64,000 bases of DNA from Oscillospiraceae bacterium (GCA_025757685.1 CP107220.1:459501-523500), one strand, 5' to 3'; shown: positions 1-9,696, counted from the first letter of the stretch. A program made the numbers and translations. Notes: generated from the letters alone by a model not told the origin.

Positions 1-3000
1 AGACCACCGTGTCCCGGTACATCTACAATACCTTGGTGGACAACTTTGCACTGTTCCAAAAATATCCCACCTATCACTTCAATTTTGAGGGCAGCTATCG
101 TTACGAGCTGATGGAGGAATATTACCCGGAACTGTACGCCAAAATGCGGGACTATATTGCCCAGGGGCGGTGGAGCGTTTGCGGCTCCGCCTTTGAGAAT
201 GGCGATGTGAATGTACCGTCGCCGGAGGCGCTCTTTCGTAATATTCTTTACGGCAATCGCTATTTTGAGGAGAAATTCGGCAAGCGCTCAGTGGATATTT
301 ATCTGCCGGACTGCTTTGGCTTCGGTTGGGCGCTGCCCAGCATTATAGCCCACGCCAACCTGATGGGCTTTACGACCCAAAAGCTGGGTTGGGGCGGCGC
401 CTACGGCATTCCTTTTGATATTGGCGTGTGGCAAGGGCCGGACGGCGCGCAGGTGCTGGCCAGTCTGAACCCTCACGATTATTACTTTACGCTGAAGAAG
501 CTGCGGGACTGGGATTTTGTGCAGCAAAAGCTGAAAGAAAACGAAAAATACGATCTGAACAGCACTATGATTTTCCACGGGATCGGCGATCGGGGCGGTG
601 CGCCTAAGGAAGCCTCTGTGGCCTTTGTAGAGCAGGAGGTCAACAAAAACAAAGACAGCGATGTGCAGGTGCTGGCGTCCGGTGCGGATGATCTGTTCCG
701 TGACCTGAACGCCCAGATGACCCCGGAGCAAAAAGCCAAGCTGCCCCGGTGGGAGACGGAACTGGTGATGCAAAATCACGGCGTTGGCGGCTACACTTCC
801 CGGGCCGTGGGCAAGCGTTGGAACCGCCGCTGCCAGGAACTGGCGGATATGGCGGAGCGTTCCGGCGTAGTGGCGGATTATCTGGGCACCGCCCATTACA
901 ATAAAGAGGCTATGGAGCTGAACTGGAAGCGTACCATTGCCCATCAGTTCCACGATGATCTGCCGGGCACCTCCGTGCAGCGCGCCTATCGCCGCAGCTG
1001 GAACGACTACGGTATGGCCATGAACGGCTTTGCCGGTGAGTTGACCCAAGCTGCCGGGTCTGTGGGCAGTCTGCTGAAAACGGACTTCTGCGCCGGCACG
1101 CCGGTGACGGTATTTAACAGTCTGGAAGTGGCCCGCACGGATGCGGTGACTCTGGAGCTGCCCCACTGGCCCAAGGCCTGTGCGCGGGTATACGACCCCA
1201 AGGGCAGGGAAGTGAAAAGTCAGGTGAACCGCTACGAGAATGGCACGGCGGAGCTGGTATTTGTTGCCACGGTGCCTGCCTTGGGCTTTGCGGTCTATGA
1301 TGTGCGGCCCTCCGATGTGCCCTGCCGTCTGCGGGGCAGCCTGTCCATCAGCAGCGAAAATCAGATGGAGAACCAAAAATATGTTGTGCGCCTGAACAAA
1401 AAGGGCAACATCACCTCCATCCTGGACAAAGAAATGGACGAGCAGGAGCTGCTGGCGGAGCCCATCAGCCTGGGGCTGTTCAAGTATACCGGCTCTAAGC
1501 CCTGGCCTGCCTGGGAAATGAATTATAAAGAAGCCAACAAGGACCCGGACCGCCTGCCAAATCCGGTGACGGTGACCATTCAGGAGAAAGGCCCGGCGCG
1601 GGTGTCCTTCTGTGTGGAGCAAAAGGATGGGGACTCTACCTTTAAGAATATCATTGCCCTCACCGACGGCGGCAGCCGGGTAGAGGTGTATTCTGAGATC
1701 GAGTGGCGCAGTCTGCACACGATGGCAAAGAACAAATTTGCATTTGCCTGCACCAACCCGGAGGCTACCTTTGACCTAGGGCTGGGCGCCATTCGCCGGG
1801 GCAATATGACGGAAAAGCTGTTTGAAGTGCCTGCCCAAAACTGGGTGGATCTGACGGATAAAAGCGGCGACTGGGGCGTGTCTGTGCTTAGCGAGTGCAA
1901 GTACGGCTGGGACAAGTATAAGGACAATACCCTGCGTATGACCGTGCTGCACAGCCCGGTACGCAATTACCGGATCGACTCCATGCAATCTATGATGGAC
2001 CTGGGACTGAACCGATACAGCTATGCCCTGTTCTCCCATAAAGGGCAGGTGGGCGCCGATACGCAAAATCAGGCCCGTGCCTTTTTGCAGCCCCTGACCG
2101 GGTATGTGGAGCCAAAGCACCCGGGCGTGCTGGGTACTGCGTACAGTTTTGGAAATGCCTCTCACCCCCAGGTGGTGCTGCGGGCAATGAAGTTCGCGGA
2201 GGACGGCGACGAGATCGTGGTGCGCTTGAACGAGGGCGCCGGTACGCCGGTGGAGCACTACGCCCTGCGCCTGGGTGCCGGTGTGGCAGAAGCCCGAGAG
2301 CTGTTTGCCTCTGAAGAAGAAAAAGGCCCGGCAACGGTAAAAGACGGCTGCCTGGTCACGGATTTTACACCGTATCAGATCAGGACCTTTGCCCTACGGC
2401 TGCAACCGGCGGCGCAGGTGGGTCACGCTGCTAAGGCAACGCCTTTGACACTGCCTATGAACGTGCAGTTGATCACCAAGCAAGGCGAGCAGGGCGAGCT
2501 GCCCCTGTCTATTCCTGCGGAGCGGATCGGCGATCAGGTCACGGCAGCCGGTATTCCTTTTGCTATTGCAAAGGACGGCAAGAACGCCTTGCGCCTTGCC
2601 GGTCAGACCCTGACCTTAAAGAAAGATACTCGCCGGCTGGCGCTGCTGTTGTCTGCGGACAGTAATCGGATTTTAGACTTTACCGTAGGTGGAAAAACGG
2701 TGCCTTGCTCGGTGCTGAGCCGTACCCGGCGTTTTGCAAGCTGGGATCTGTACGATCTGCACGAGACCGCCCATATTCAAGAGGGACAGCTGGGGTATGT
2801 AAGCACCCACAGCCATAACGCAGACGGTACGGACGCCATTGCCAAGGAGCTCTACTTCTATATTTTGATCTTAAATGTGCAGGGCGGCGATACGGTGGTA
2901 TTGCCCCGGGATGAAGAAACACTGGTTTTGGCTGCAACGGAGCTGAATACAGTGGCTGTACCTTGTGCAACCCCGCTGTATGACCGGGTCGAGGACCGCC

Positions 3001-3122
3001 CCTTTGACTACACCATGCGCCTGGGGGACAAACTGCGTTACCTGCGTATGAAACTGCCTTGGTATATGGGCGATAAAGGTCGCTATTTCAGTTGCTACAA
3101 CCGAGGAAGAGAGAGGGAATAA
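1..3122 (+). CDS. GH38 alpha-mannosidase, 5' end cut by window edge
   Basis: Exo-acting alpha-mannosidase of glycoside hydrolase family 38, expected to remove terminal alpha-mannose from host-type or microbial glycans. The frame is open to the left edge, so the N-terminus, including the family's first His-x-Asp zinc ligands, lies outside the window; the GTG at 9 is not taken as a start. Visible landmarks are the nucleophile motif PDCFGFGWALP, with its Asp codon at 309-311, and the HQFHDDLPGTS segment near 943-975, typical of GH38. The rest is the long beta-rich C-terminal part. No signal peptide can be judged. The stop at 3120-3122 is one base from the next gene, an alpha-fucosidase, and the end of this gene supplies that gene's purine-rich ribosome-binding site, so the two form one operon. 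Family assignment is firm; linkage specificity cannot be read from sequence. Confidence 0.93.
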   Translation, partial: TTVSRYIYNTLVDNFALFQKYPTYHFNFEGSYRYELMEEYYPELYAKMRDYIAQGRWSVCGSAFENGDVNVPSPEALFRNILYGNRYFEEKFGKRSVDIYLPDCFGFGWALPSIIAHANLMGFTTQKLGWGGAYGIPFDIGVWQGPDGAQVLASLNPHDYYFTLKKLRDWDFVQQKLKENEKYDLNSTMIFHGIGDRGGAPKEASVAFVEQEVNKNKDSDVQVLASGADDLFRDLNAQMTPEQKAKLPRWETELVMQNHGVGGYTSRAVGKRWNRRCQELADMAERSGVVADYLGTAHYNKEAMELNWKRTIAHQFHDDLPGTSVQRAYRRSWNDYGMAMNGFAGELTQAAGSVGSLLKTDFCAGTPVTVFNSLEVARTDAVTLELPHWPKACARVYDPKGREVKSQVNRYENGTAELVFVATVPALGFAVYDVRPSDVPCRLRGSLSISSENQMENQKYVVRLNKKGNITSILDKEMDEQELLAEPISLGLFKYTGSKPWPAWEMNYKEANKDPDRLPNPVTVTIQEKGPARVSFCVEQKDGDSTFKNIIALTDGGSRVEVYSEIEWRSLHTMAKNKFAFACTNPEATFDLGLGAIRRGNMTEKLFEVPAQNWVDLTDKSGDWGVSVLSECKYGWDKYKDNTLRMTVLHSPVRNYRIDSMQSMMDLGLNRYSYALFSHKGQVGADTQNQARAFLQPLTGYVEPKHPGVLGTAYSFGNASHPQVVLRAMKFAEDGDEIVVRLNEGAGTPVEHYALRLGAGVAEARELFASEEEKGPATVKDGCLVTDFTPYQIRTFALRLQPAAQVGHAAKATPLTLPMNVQLITKQGEQGELPLSIPAERIGDQVTAAGIPFAIAKDGKNALRLAGQTLTLKKDTRRLALLLSADSNRILDFTVGGKTVPCSVLSRTRRFASWDLYDLHETAHIQEGQLGYVSTHSHNADGTDAIAKELYFYILILNVQGGDTVVLPRDEETLVLAATELNTVAVPCATPLYDRVEDRPFDYTMRLGDKLRYLRMKLPWYMGDKGRYFSCYNRGRERE

Positions 3123-3123
3123 G

Positions 3124-4509
3124 ATGAAGCCGAATTTTGACCAGAACTGGACCACCACCAACGGCGGTGTGCCGCTGAATGACAGCGAAGTGGAGCGTTA
3201 CATTGGCGTGGTGCCGCGCCCTAACCAGGTTCACTTGGCACAGCAGCCTTTTTACTGCTTTATGCACTTTGGCATGAATACTGCCAATCAGCGGGAGTGG
3301 GGCAGCGGCAGAGAAACGGTGCAGGACTTTACCATTAAAAAGATCAAGCCGGAGCAATGGGTGCGCACGGTGAAGGCTGCCGGTGCCAGCGGGATCATCC
3401 TTACCTGTAAGCACCACGACGGTTTTTGCCTGTGGCCCAGTGAATACACATCGTTTAGTGTAAAGAACACGGACTTTGACGGCGATATTGTGAAGCAGGT
3501 GTCTGACGCCTGCGCTGCCGGCGGACTGGATTTTGGCGTGTATCTTTCCCCTTGGGATATGCACGAGCCCACCTACGGTACCCCGGATTATAATGATTAT
3601 TTTTGCAATCAGTTAACGGAGCTGCTTACCAATTACGGCCATATCAGTGAGGTTTGGTTTGACGGTGCGAAAGGCGCCGATGTGCCGAACTTTGAGTATG
3701 ATTGGGCGCGGTATTATGCCCTGATCCGCAAACTGCAGCCGGACGCGCTGATTTCCATTTGCGGCCCGGATGTGCGCTGGGTGGGCAACGAGGGCGGCAA
3801 GACCCGCAAAAGCGAGTTCTGTGTGGTGCCTGCTCGCCTGGCAGACGCTGAAAAGACGCATGAGAAGAGCCAACACGGCGAGGGCGACGCTGCCGCGCTG
3901 AAAAAGCTGAACAATATGGACGAGGATCTGGGCAGCCGCAAGGTGCTGTCTATGGCGCGGGATCTGATTTGGTATCCGGCGGAGGTGGATGTGTCCATCC
4001 GTAAGGGTTGGTTTTGGTCCAAAGATGAGGATCGCACGGTTAAGAGCGCGCGTAGACTGTTTAAGTTGTATCTTGGCTCTGTGGGCAACAACTGCACCCT
4101 GCTGCTGAATGTGCCGCCTACCAATAAGGGCGTGATCCATCCGAGAGACGCCCACGCCTTGAAGGGGATGGGCCAGGCCATTCGCAAGATGACCGAGCAC
4201 CCGATCATCACATACCGGCTGGGCGAATTACAGCCGGAGCAGGGGTATATCGACTTTGACTTTGACAGTGTACATAAGTTGAAATATGTGATTCTGTCCG
4301 AGGAGATTCGCAAGAGCCAGCGGGTGGAGGCCTTTGAACTGTGGGCGAAGAAGCCAAACGGCAAGATGAAGCGTATTTACAAGGGCACGGTGATCGGTAT
4401 GAAGAAAATTGTGCGGCTGCGCCGGGGATTGAATTGCCTGGGCGTGCGCTTGGTGATCCGCCAAAGCCGCAGCACCCCGGATATTGCCGAAATCGGATTT
4501 TACGAATGA
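3124..4509 (+). CDS. GH29 alpha-L-fucosidase
   Basis: Retaining alpha-L-fucosidase (461 aa) that releases terminal L-fucose. FMHFGMNT near residue 46, CKHHDGFCLWPS near 95 and EVWFDGAKG, whose Asp180 is the expected nucleophile, are classic GH29 signatures; NCTLLLNVPP lies further on, and a small beta-rich C-terminal domain follows. No signal peptide is visible, so it probably acts in the cytoplasm on imported oligosaccharides. The acid/base residue is poorly conserved in GH29 and was not assigned. It starts with ATG one base after the mannosidase stop, behind a GAGGAAGAGAGAGGG-like site. Pairing with GH38 suggests trimming of fucosylated, mannose-containing glycans such as N-glycans (inference). 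Confidence 0.95.
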   Translation: MKPNFDQNWTTTNGGVPLNDSEVERYIGVVPRPNQVHLAQQPFYCFMHFGMNTANQREWGSGRETVQDFTIKKIKPEQWVRTVKAAGASGIILTCKHHDGFCLWPSEYTSFSVKNTDFDGDIVKQVSDACAAGGLDFGVYLSPWDMHEPTYGTPDYNDYFCNQLTELLTNYGHISEVWFDGAKGADVPNFEYDWARYYALIRKLQPDALISICGPDVRWVGNEGGKTRKSEFCVVPARLADAEKTHEKSQHGEGDAAALKKLNNMDEDLGSRKVLSMARDLIWYPAEVDVSIRKGWFWSKDEDRTVKSARRLFKLYLGSVGNNCTLLLNVPPTNKGVIHPRDAHALKGMGQAIRKMTEHPIITYRLGELQPEQGYIDFDFDSVHKLKYVILSEEIRKSQRVEAFELWAKKPNGKMKRIYKGTVIGMKKIVRLRRGLNCLGVRLVIRQSRSTPDIAEIGFYE

Positions 4510-4551
4510 TTACGCCAAGGCTCCCGCTTACGCGGCGGCGCCTTTAGGTAT

Positions 4552-4592
4552 AAAAAAAGGACTTGTTCTGATGAACAAGTCCTTTCTTTTTT
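4552..4592. terminator. Bidirectional intrinsic terminator
   Basis: A 12-bp perfect stem, AAGGACTTGTTC at 4557-4568 and its complement at 4573-4584, closes a TGAT loop. An A-run sits on the left and a T-run on the right, so it can end both the mannosidase-fucosidase operon (plus) and the ypeB-lipoprotein operon (minus). Confidence 0.9.
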
Positions 4593-4596
4593 CGTT

Positions 4597-4866
4597 TTAT
4601 TCCAGGGCACGGGATACGGTCTCCCCGGCACGAGAGGCGGCCTCGCTGAGATCGGTGGCGCCTTCACGCACCTTGGAGCCGGCCTCAGATGCGCCCTCGC
4701 TCAGTGCCTCGCCGGGGCTTTTTGCTGTGGTTTTCTCTCGTGTGGTGGTTTCGCTGACGGTGGTGTCCGGTTCTGTGGTGGGATTTTCCTCCTGCTTGGC
4801 GCAGCCCAGCAGCACGGTTGCCAGCACGGTTACGGCCAGTGCTAAAATCATCAATCGGTTTTTCAT
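4597..4866 (-). CDS. Small lipoprotein downstream of ypeB
   Basis: An 89-residue predicted lipoprotein. MKNRLMILALAVTVLATVLLGC is an N-terminal signal with lipobox LLGC, so lipidation at Cys22 and anchoring to the outer face of the membrane are expected. A Thr-rich linker follows, then an Ala/Ser/Glu/Gly-rich stretch with amphipathic helical character and no recognised domain. It lies 54 bases downstream of ypeB on the same strand and ends at the shared terminator, so it is probably cotranscribed. In Bacillus the sleB-ypeB operon can be followed by a YhcN/YlaJ-type sporulation lipoprotein; this protein occupies that position but is much shorter and I cannot align it to that family. Function unknown; a spore-envelope role is inference from context. 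Confidence 0.75.
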   Translation of the reverse strand: MKNRLMILALAVTVLATVLLGCAKQEENPTTEPDTTVSETTTREKTTAKSPGEALSEGASEAGSKVREGATDLSEAASRAGETVSRALE

Positions 4867-4920
4867 GGTGTTGCCTTCCTTTCGGTTTTATTCTGCCCGG
4901 CGGCGCCGGGTTTATGCGTT

Positions 4921-6249
4921 TTATTTGGTTAGGGTGCCATGATCGCTGTACAGCAGCAGAAGAATGTCCTCTTCCGCACCGGTGGCGGCGTTCAGGTACA
5001 CCAGCGCGTCCTCTCCGGTGTCTGCCGAATGCGTAAGCACCTCAATACAGGCGACCTCCCGGCCGTCCTCCTTGGGGATCAGGCACTTTTTGGTGCTTCT
5101 TACCTCCAAATAGGGGCTGATCTTGGCGGTGGCTGCCTTTTCCGATACGGTAAAGGTAGGCACATTCCGCCGGTGGTGGTTGGTGATATAGCCCCGGGCC
5201 TCCAGCGATACCACGCTGCCGTCCCGCAGGGACACGCCAACCTTGATTAGATCTGTATAGTAGAGTATTCCGTCTCGGCAGTAGGCAAAATTGATGGTGC
5301 AGATATTGCTGTCGGCGGCGTAATAGGTGGAGCGCATATCTTGGTAGCCCAGTTTCTTCAAATAGGCGGCTGCCTGCTTGATCGCTTCTTTTTCATCTAT
5401 GGCCTTGGTACTGATTTTGCCGCCGAAGAGAATGGAGCTGACATACCCGCCGCTTTTGGTCACATTTACCGTTTGTTGCCCTTTGGTGAACACATAGGCA
5501 GGCATACGCCCGGCTTCGTCCTCCAATCGGTTTAGATGGGTCTCATTGCACCCCAGCGCCTTGGCAGCGATCTTGGCGGCAGCGTCCTTGCTGATTTTGT
5601 CCTGCCCCTTGAGCAGCTGTGGCTCTTTGTGCAGTACCGCGTCTGCAAAGGGGCCGTCATATAGCAGGGTGGGGTAGTTCTCAAAGGCTTCCTCCGCGGT
5701 GGAAAAGTCTGTGCTAATGGCGGGCAGACTGGTGCCGTCCGCAGATTTTACATCGCGCTTGGTGATTTGGCCGCCGTTATTGCAAATTTCTACCATTTGG
5801 GTCACACTGTTTTTATATTTGGTGGCGTATTGCAGCAGCCGGAGCAGATTTTCGTGCTCTTTGGCGGTGACGGCCTCGCCGGCATAGACTTTTTTGCTGA
5901 GATAAGTGGCGTAGTCACCGGTCTGGCTTAGAAATTTATAGGTGCCTGCCAGGTTCATCTGCTCCACCGGCAGGCGGGACAGAGAATCCTTGGCCTGATT
6001 GGCCTGTTGAGACAGATCTCGGCTTACATCAGACAGGGTGGCGGCGCCGTTTGCATAGACGCTTTTGGTCAGATCGGTCTCAATGCCCTCCAGGTCCTCC
6101 GCCAGGGCAGACAGGCTTTGGCGATAGGTGCTTTCCAGCCGCGCCCGGTACCGGGCAGCCTGTACGGTGCCGGTGATGGCATAGATGATCAAAATACCCG
6201 CCAGCAGCAAACCGAAGGACAGCAGTCGCACGGAGCTTCGCTTTGTCAT
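4921..6249 (-). CDS. ypeB: Germination protein YpeB
   Basis: YpeB (442 aa) is a spore inner-membrane protein needed in Bacillus to localise and stabilise the cortex-lytic enzyme SleB. An N-terminal membrane anchor (about residues 8-30) is followed by a long helical region and C-terminal PepSY-like repeats ending in the VYLNAATGAEEDILLLL segment. An ATG at 6255 is in frame, but GAGGA abuts it directly; the ATG at 6249 has that GAGGA six bases upstream and is preferred. A GC-rich hairpin, GGCAGC at 6271-6276 with GCTGCC at 6282-6287, lies in the leader. No sleB adjoins: the upstream gene is the divergent proB. A sigma-G promoter would be expected but I could not identify one with confidence. 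Confidence 0.9.
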   Translation of the reverse strand: MTKRSSVRLLSFGLLLAGILIIYAITGTVQAARYRARLESTYRQSLSALAEDLEGIETDLTKSVYANGAATLSDVSRDLSQQANQAKDSLSRLPVEQMNLAGTYKFLSQTGDYATYLSKKVYAGEAVTAKEHENLLRLLQYATKYKNSVTQMVEICNNGGQITKRDVKSADGTSLPAISTDFSTAEEAFENYPTLLYDGPFADAVLHKEPQLLKGQDKISKDAAAKIAAKALGCNETHLNRLEDEAGRMPAYVFTKGQQTVNVTKSGGYVSSILFGGKISTKAIDEKEAIKQAAAYLKKLGYQDMRSTYYAADSNICTINFAYCRDGILYYTDLIKVGVSLRDGSVVSLEARGYITNHHRRNVPTFTVSEKAATAKISPYLEVRSTKKCLIPKEDGREVACIEVLTHSADTGEDALVYLNAATGAEEDILLLLYSDHGTLTK

Positions 6250-6341
6250 AATCATTCCTCATTCCCTTGGGGCAGCGCTGTGCTGCCGCCGCATTTCTTT
6301 TTCTATTTTTGACGGAATTTTGAAAAACATACAAAAAAATC

Positions 6342-6370
6342 TTAACTCCAGGACTAAAGTATGGTATACT
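6342..6370 (+). promoter_or_regulatory. Sigma-A promoter of proBA
   Basis: TTAACT at 6342-6347 and TATACT at 6365-6370, 17 bp apart, about 32 bases upstream of the proB start. Confidence 0.7.
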
Positions 6371-6402
6371 GTAACTGATTATGTAACCTGGAGCAGTGTA
6401 TA

Positions 6403-7188
6403 ATGAAGCTGACGGAGAAAAAACGCATTGTGGTCAAAGTAGGCACCTCCACTTTGACCCACGACACAGGCAAGACCAATATTGCCCGGATGGCCAAGCT
6501 GGTATCTGTGCTGGCAGATCTGAAGAACGCCGGTCATCAGGTGGTGCTGGTGTCCAGCGGCGCCGTGGGTATCGGTGCCGGTAAGCTGGGTATGCATGAG
6601 CGACCGGACCATACCAGCGGGCTGCAAGCCTGCGCGGCGGTGGGGCAGTGCGAGTTGATGTTCCTCTACGACAAGCTGTTTTCCGAGTATGGCGTGGTGG
6701 TGAGCCAGTTGCTGTTTACCGGCTACACCTTAAATCACCCGGAGGAAAAGGCACATTTGGTGGACACCTTTAATCAGCTGCTGGAATATGACGCCCTGCC
6801 CATTGTGAATGAGAACGACAGCGTGTCCGTTGAGGAGCTGCTCCACGGTGACAACGACTGTCTGTCTGCCACGGTGGCTCAACTGATCGGGGCGGATCTG
6901 CTGATCCTGCTTACCGATACGGACGGCCTGTTTGACGCCAACCCGGCAGAGAATGAGGACGCGCGCCTCATCGGCCGTGTGGCAGAGATCAACGACGATG
7001 TGTACGCCGTAGCCGGGGGTGCCGGCAGCAAGGGCACCGGCGGCTTTACAACGAAAATTCGGGCGGCGGAGATCGCCACCGGCGCCGGTATTCCGGTGAT
7101 TATTATGAATGGAGAGCGACCCACGGCTATTTATAAGGTGTTGGACGGGCAGCCTATCGGCACCTATTTTGAAGCGAACAGCAGGTGA
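6403..7188 (+). CDS. proB: Glutamate 5-kinase
   Basis: First step of proline synthesis: phosphorylates L-glutamate to gamma-glutamyl phosphate. The 261-residue protein is an amino-acid-kinase fold starting VVKVGTSTL near residue 10, followed by VVLVSSGAVGIGAGKLG and the NENDSVSVEEL substrate-binding region near residue 129. The nucleotide-binding GAGSKGTGGFTTKIRAAEIA segment is near 208. It ends after the kinase domain, so it is the short form without the C-terminal PUA domain found in the E. coli and B. subtilis proteins (about 365 aa). A good promoter lies just upstream. The stop overlaps the translation signals of proA, so the two are coupled. Confidence 0.96.
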   Translation: MKLTEKKRIVVKVGTSTLTHDTGKTNIARMAKLVSVLADLKNAGHQVVLVSSGAVGIGAGKLGMHERPDHTSGLQACAAVGQCELMFLYDKLFSEYGVVVSQLLFTGYTLNHPEEKAHLVDTFNQLLEYDALPIVNENDSVSVEELLHGDNDCLSATVAQLIGADLLILLTDTDGLFDANPAENEDARLIGRVAEINDDVYAVAGGAGSKGTGGFTTKIRAAEIATGAGIPVIIMNGERPTAIYKVLDGQPIGTYFEANSR

Positions 7189-7193
7189 ATGCA

Positions 7194-8441
7194 ATGGATG
7201 AAAAGATGAGAGAAATGGGAATCCGTGCAAAGCACGCAGCCGGTGTGCTGGCTACCCTGACCACAGAGGAAAAGAATGCAGGGCTGCTGGCGATTGCTGA
7301 TGCGCTGCGGGCGCGGCAGACAGAGATTATGGCTGCCAATGCACTGGATTTGGAAGCCGGTAAGGCAAACGGTATGTCCCCGGCACTGCTGGATCGGCTG
7401 GCGCTAAACGGCGACCGAATCGAGGGTATGGCCCAGGGCTGCCAGGATGTGGCGGACCTGCCGGACCCTTGCGGTCGCGTGCTGGAGAGTCAGACCCGAC
7501 CCAACGGCCTGTATATGGAAAAGGTTAGCGTGCCTATCGGGGTCATCGGCATTGTGTATGAGGCTCGGCCTAATGTAACGGTGGACGGCGCCGCTCTATG
7601 CTTAAAAAGCGGCAACGCCGTGATTCTGCGGGGTGGCAAAGAGGCCATTCACTCCAATCGTATGCTGGCTCAGGTGATGCGGGACGCCCTGTTTAACGCA
7701 GGCATTGTGCAGGACGCTGTGGCGCTGGTGCAGGACACCTCCCGGACTTCTGCTACCGAGATGATGCATATGAAGGGCTATATCGACTGTCTGATCCCCC
7801 GGGGGGGCAAGGGACTGATCGCTGCCGTGTGCGAGAATGCCACTGTGCCGGTGATCGAGACCGGCTCCGGCAACTGCCATATTTATGTGGACGCCACGGC
7901 GGATGTGGATATGGCGGCAGACATTATCTTTAACGCCAAGACCCAGCGGATCGGCGTATGCAACGCCTGTGAGAGCCTGGTGATTCACCGGGATATTATT
8001 GACCACGCCCTGCCGGCCATTAAGTTGCGGCTGGACGAAAAGAATGTGGAAATGCGGGGCGACGCCCGAGCCTTGCAGGCCTGCGACGGCTTGGTGCCCG
8101 CCACGGAAGAAGATTTTTATACCGAGTATTTGGATTATATTATCAGCGTCAAGACGGTGAAGAGCGTGGACGAGGCCATTGACTTTATCAATGTGCACTC
8201 CACCGGCCACAGCGAGGCCATCATCACCCGGGACGAGGAGAGCGCGCGCCGCTTTTTGCAGCGGGTGGACTCTGCGGCGGTGTATGTGAACGCCTCCACC
8301 CGATTTACCGACGGGGCGGAGTTTGGCCTGGGGGCGGAGATCGGAATCTCTACCCAAAAGCTGCACGCCCGCGGTCCCATGGGTCTGCGTGCCCTGACTA
8401 CCACTAAATACTTGATCTTTGGCAACGGACAGGTGCGATAA
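7194..8441 (+). CDS. proA: Gamma-glutamyl phosphate reductase
   Basis: Second step of proline synthesis: NADPH-dependent reduction of gamma-glutamyl phosphate to glutamate 5-semialdehyde. The 415 residues show the aldehyde-dehydrogenase-like fold, with VSVPIGVIGIVYEARPNVT near 105, GGKEAIHSN near 145, and the catalytic Cys in RIGVCNACESLVIH near 255. FGLGAEIGISTQKLHARGPMG is near the C-terminus. A GTG at 7185 is in frame, but ATG at 7194 has AGGTG (7183-7187) six bases upstream and is the better start. It directly follows proB, with its ribosome-binding site inside the proB stop region. Proline would then form through ProC, which is not in this window. Confidence 0.96.
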   Translation: MDEKMREMGIRAKHAAGVLATLTTEEKNAGLLAIADALRARQTEIMAANALDLEAGKANGMSPALLDRLALNGDRIEGMAQGCQDVADLPDPCGRVLESQTRPNGLYMEKVSVPIGVIGIVYEARPNVTVDGAALCLKSGNAVILRGGKEAIHSNRMLAQVMRDALFNAGIVQDAVALVQDTSRTSATEMMHMKGYIDCLIPRGGKGLIAAVCENATVPVIETGSGNCHIYVDATADVDMAADIIFNAKTQRIGVCNACESLVIHRDIIDHALPAIKLRLDEKNVEMRGDARALQACDGLVPATEEDFYTEYLDYIISVKTVKSVDEAIDFINVHSTGHSEAIITRDEESARRFLQRVDSAAVYVNASTRFTDGAEFGLGAEIGISTQKLHARGPMGLRALTTTKYLIFGNGQVR

Positions 8442-8442
8442 A

Positions 8443-9696
8443 ATGAACCAGACAGTAGAAAAAGAGCGGCTGCGCCGGCGGAAGCAAAATCAGCGCCGTG
8501 CCCGCACCAAGCGCTTTTTTATGGTGCTGGGTGTGCTGGTGGTGGCACTGGCGGCCTTTCTGATTACCGTTAAGATCTGCAAGCCGGATTTTGATTTTTC
8601 CCTTTTGGTGCCGGACAAGGCTGTGACCTTTGTGCAGGAAAATGTGCTGGGCCACACCACCACGGCACCCACTACGCAGGCACCTACTGCACCGCCCACT
8701 ACGGAGAAACCTACTTACGCCGATTACAAGGATGCCTCCGCTTTTGCGTTTGACACTTCCAAGCAAGGTAGTCAGGTGGGCAATATTCTGAACAAAACCC
8801 ATGGGGCAGTGACCTTTAATGGTGCGTATATCTATTTTGCCGCACCTGGTCAGGGTATTTACCGCTTTGCGCCGACAGAGGAGACCACCACCAAGGTGAA
8901 GGACGTGAAAAATGCCTGCTGCCTGAATATTATGGGCGATTTCCTCTACTATATTGATAAAGGCAGCAAGAAGTTGCAAAAACTTTCCGTCTCCGGCGGC
9001 GATGCCGTGACTTTGCTTCCCGACGCGCGTCGGGCCTACGGCTACAACGATCGGCTGTTTTGCCTGACCGGCGACTCTCTGTACACCGTGACGGCGGCAG
9101 GGGACAAGACCTTGCTTTATACAGCGGGGGCAGACAAAAAACTGGCGCTGGTCGGCATTTCGCTTACCGATGTGTATTTTACGGAGACGGACAACCTGAC
9201 CGGCGAGGTGGAGTACCTGACCGTGGGGCAGACCGGCGGCAACAGTACCCACTTCCGTGCCGCAACGGAGAAGGACGAAGTGCGTTCTATGGCGCTGGAA
9301 AACGGCTATTTCTACTATTATCAGCGCCGGTCGGAGGACAAGTATGATCTGGTTCGCCAAAAGTTCGGCAGCCAAAAGACCGTGACCTTGCTGGAGCATG
9401 TGCGTTCCACCGATTACCCGGTGGTGTACGGCAACCGGCTGTATTATACCGATTATAAGAGCGGAGCAGCCCGGGCAATGGAGCTGAATATGAACTCCGG
9501 TGCCAAAAAGGTGATGCTCACCGCCTCCGGTGCGGACAAGTCCGGCACCGTAGCGGTGGCCTGCGGCTATCAGTATATCTTTTTGATCGGCAAAAAGACG
9601 GAGAGCGGCGGCAGCGTGTACCGCGCCTCCTGCATTTACACCTCTGCCTCGGCAGACAATACCATGGACTTCCGCAGCGGAAAATGGTCCTACTAA
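8443..9696 (+). CDS. Membrane-anchored beta-propeller-like (DUF5050-type) protein
   Basis: A 417-residue protein of unknown function. A strongly basic N-terminus (RLRRRKQNQRRARTKR) precedes one transmembrane segment at about 29-46. A Thr/Pro linker (TTTAPTTQAPTAPPTTEKPT) follows, and then about 330 extracellular residues made of repeated blades such as DFLYYIDKGSKKLQKL and NRLYYTDYKSGAARAM. That pattern fits the DUF5050/YWTD-like propellers common in Clostridia. The basic tail should be cytoplasmic and the propeller outside. A TTG upstream is in frame, but ATG at 8443 starts two bases after the proA stop, behind AGGTG. It is followed 27 bases later by a flippase, so a surface-polymer or scaffold role is possible (inference). 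Confidence 0.75.
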   Translation: MNQTVEKERLRRRKQNQRRARTKRFFMVLGVLVVALAAFLITVKICKPDFDFSLLVPDKAVTFVQENVLGHTTTAPTTQAPTAPPTTEKPTYADYKDASAFAFDTSKQGSQVGNILNKTHGAVTFNGAYIYFAAPGQGIYRFAPTEETTTKVKDVKNACCLNIMGDFLYYIDKGSKKLQKLSVSGGDAVTLLPDARRAYGYNDRLFCLTGDSLYTVTAAGDKTLLYTAGADKKLALVGISLTDVYFTETDNLTGEVEYLTVGQTGGNSTHFRAATEKDEVRSMALENGYFYYYQRRSEDKYDLVRQKFGSQKTVTLLEHVRSTDYPVVYGNRLYYTDYKSGAARAMELNMNSGAKKVMLTASGADKSGTVAVACGYQYIFLIGKKTESGGSVYRASCIYTSASADNTMDFRSGKWSY

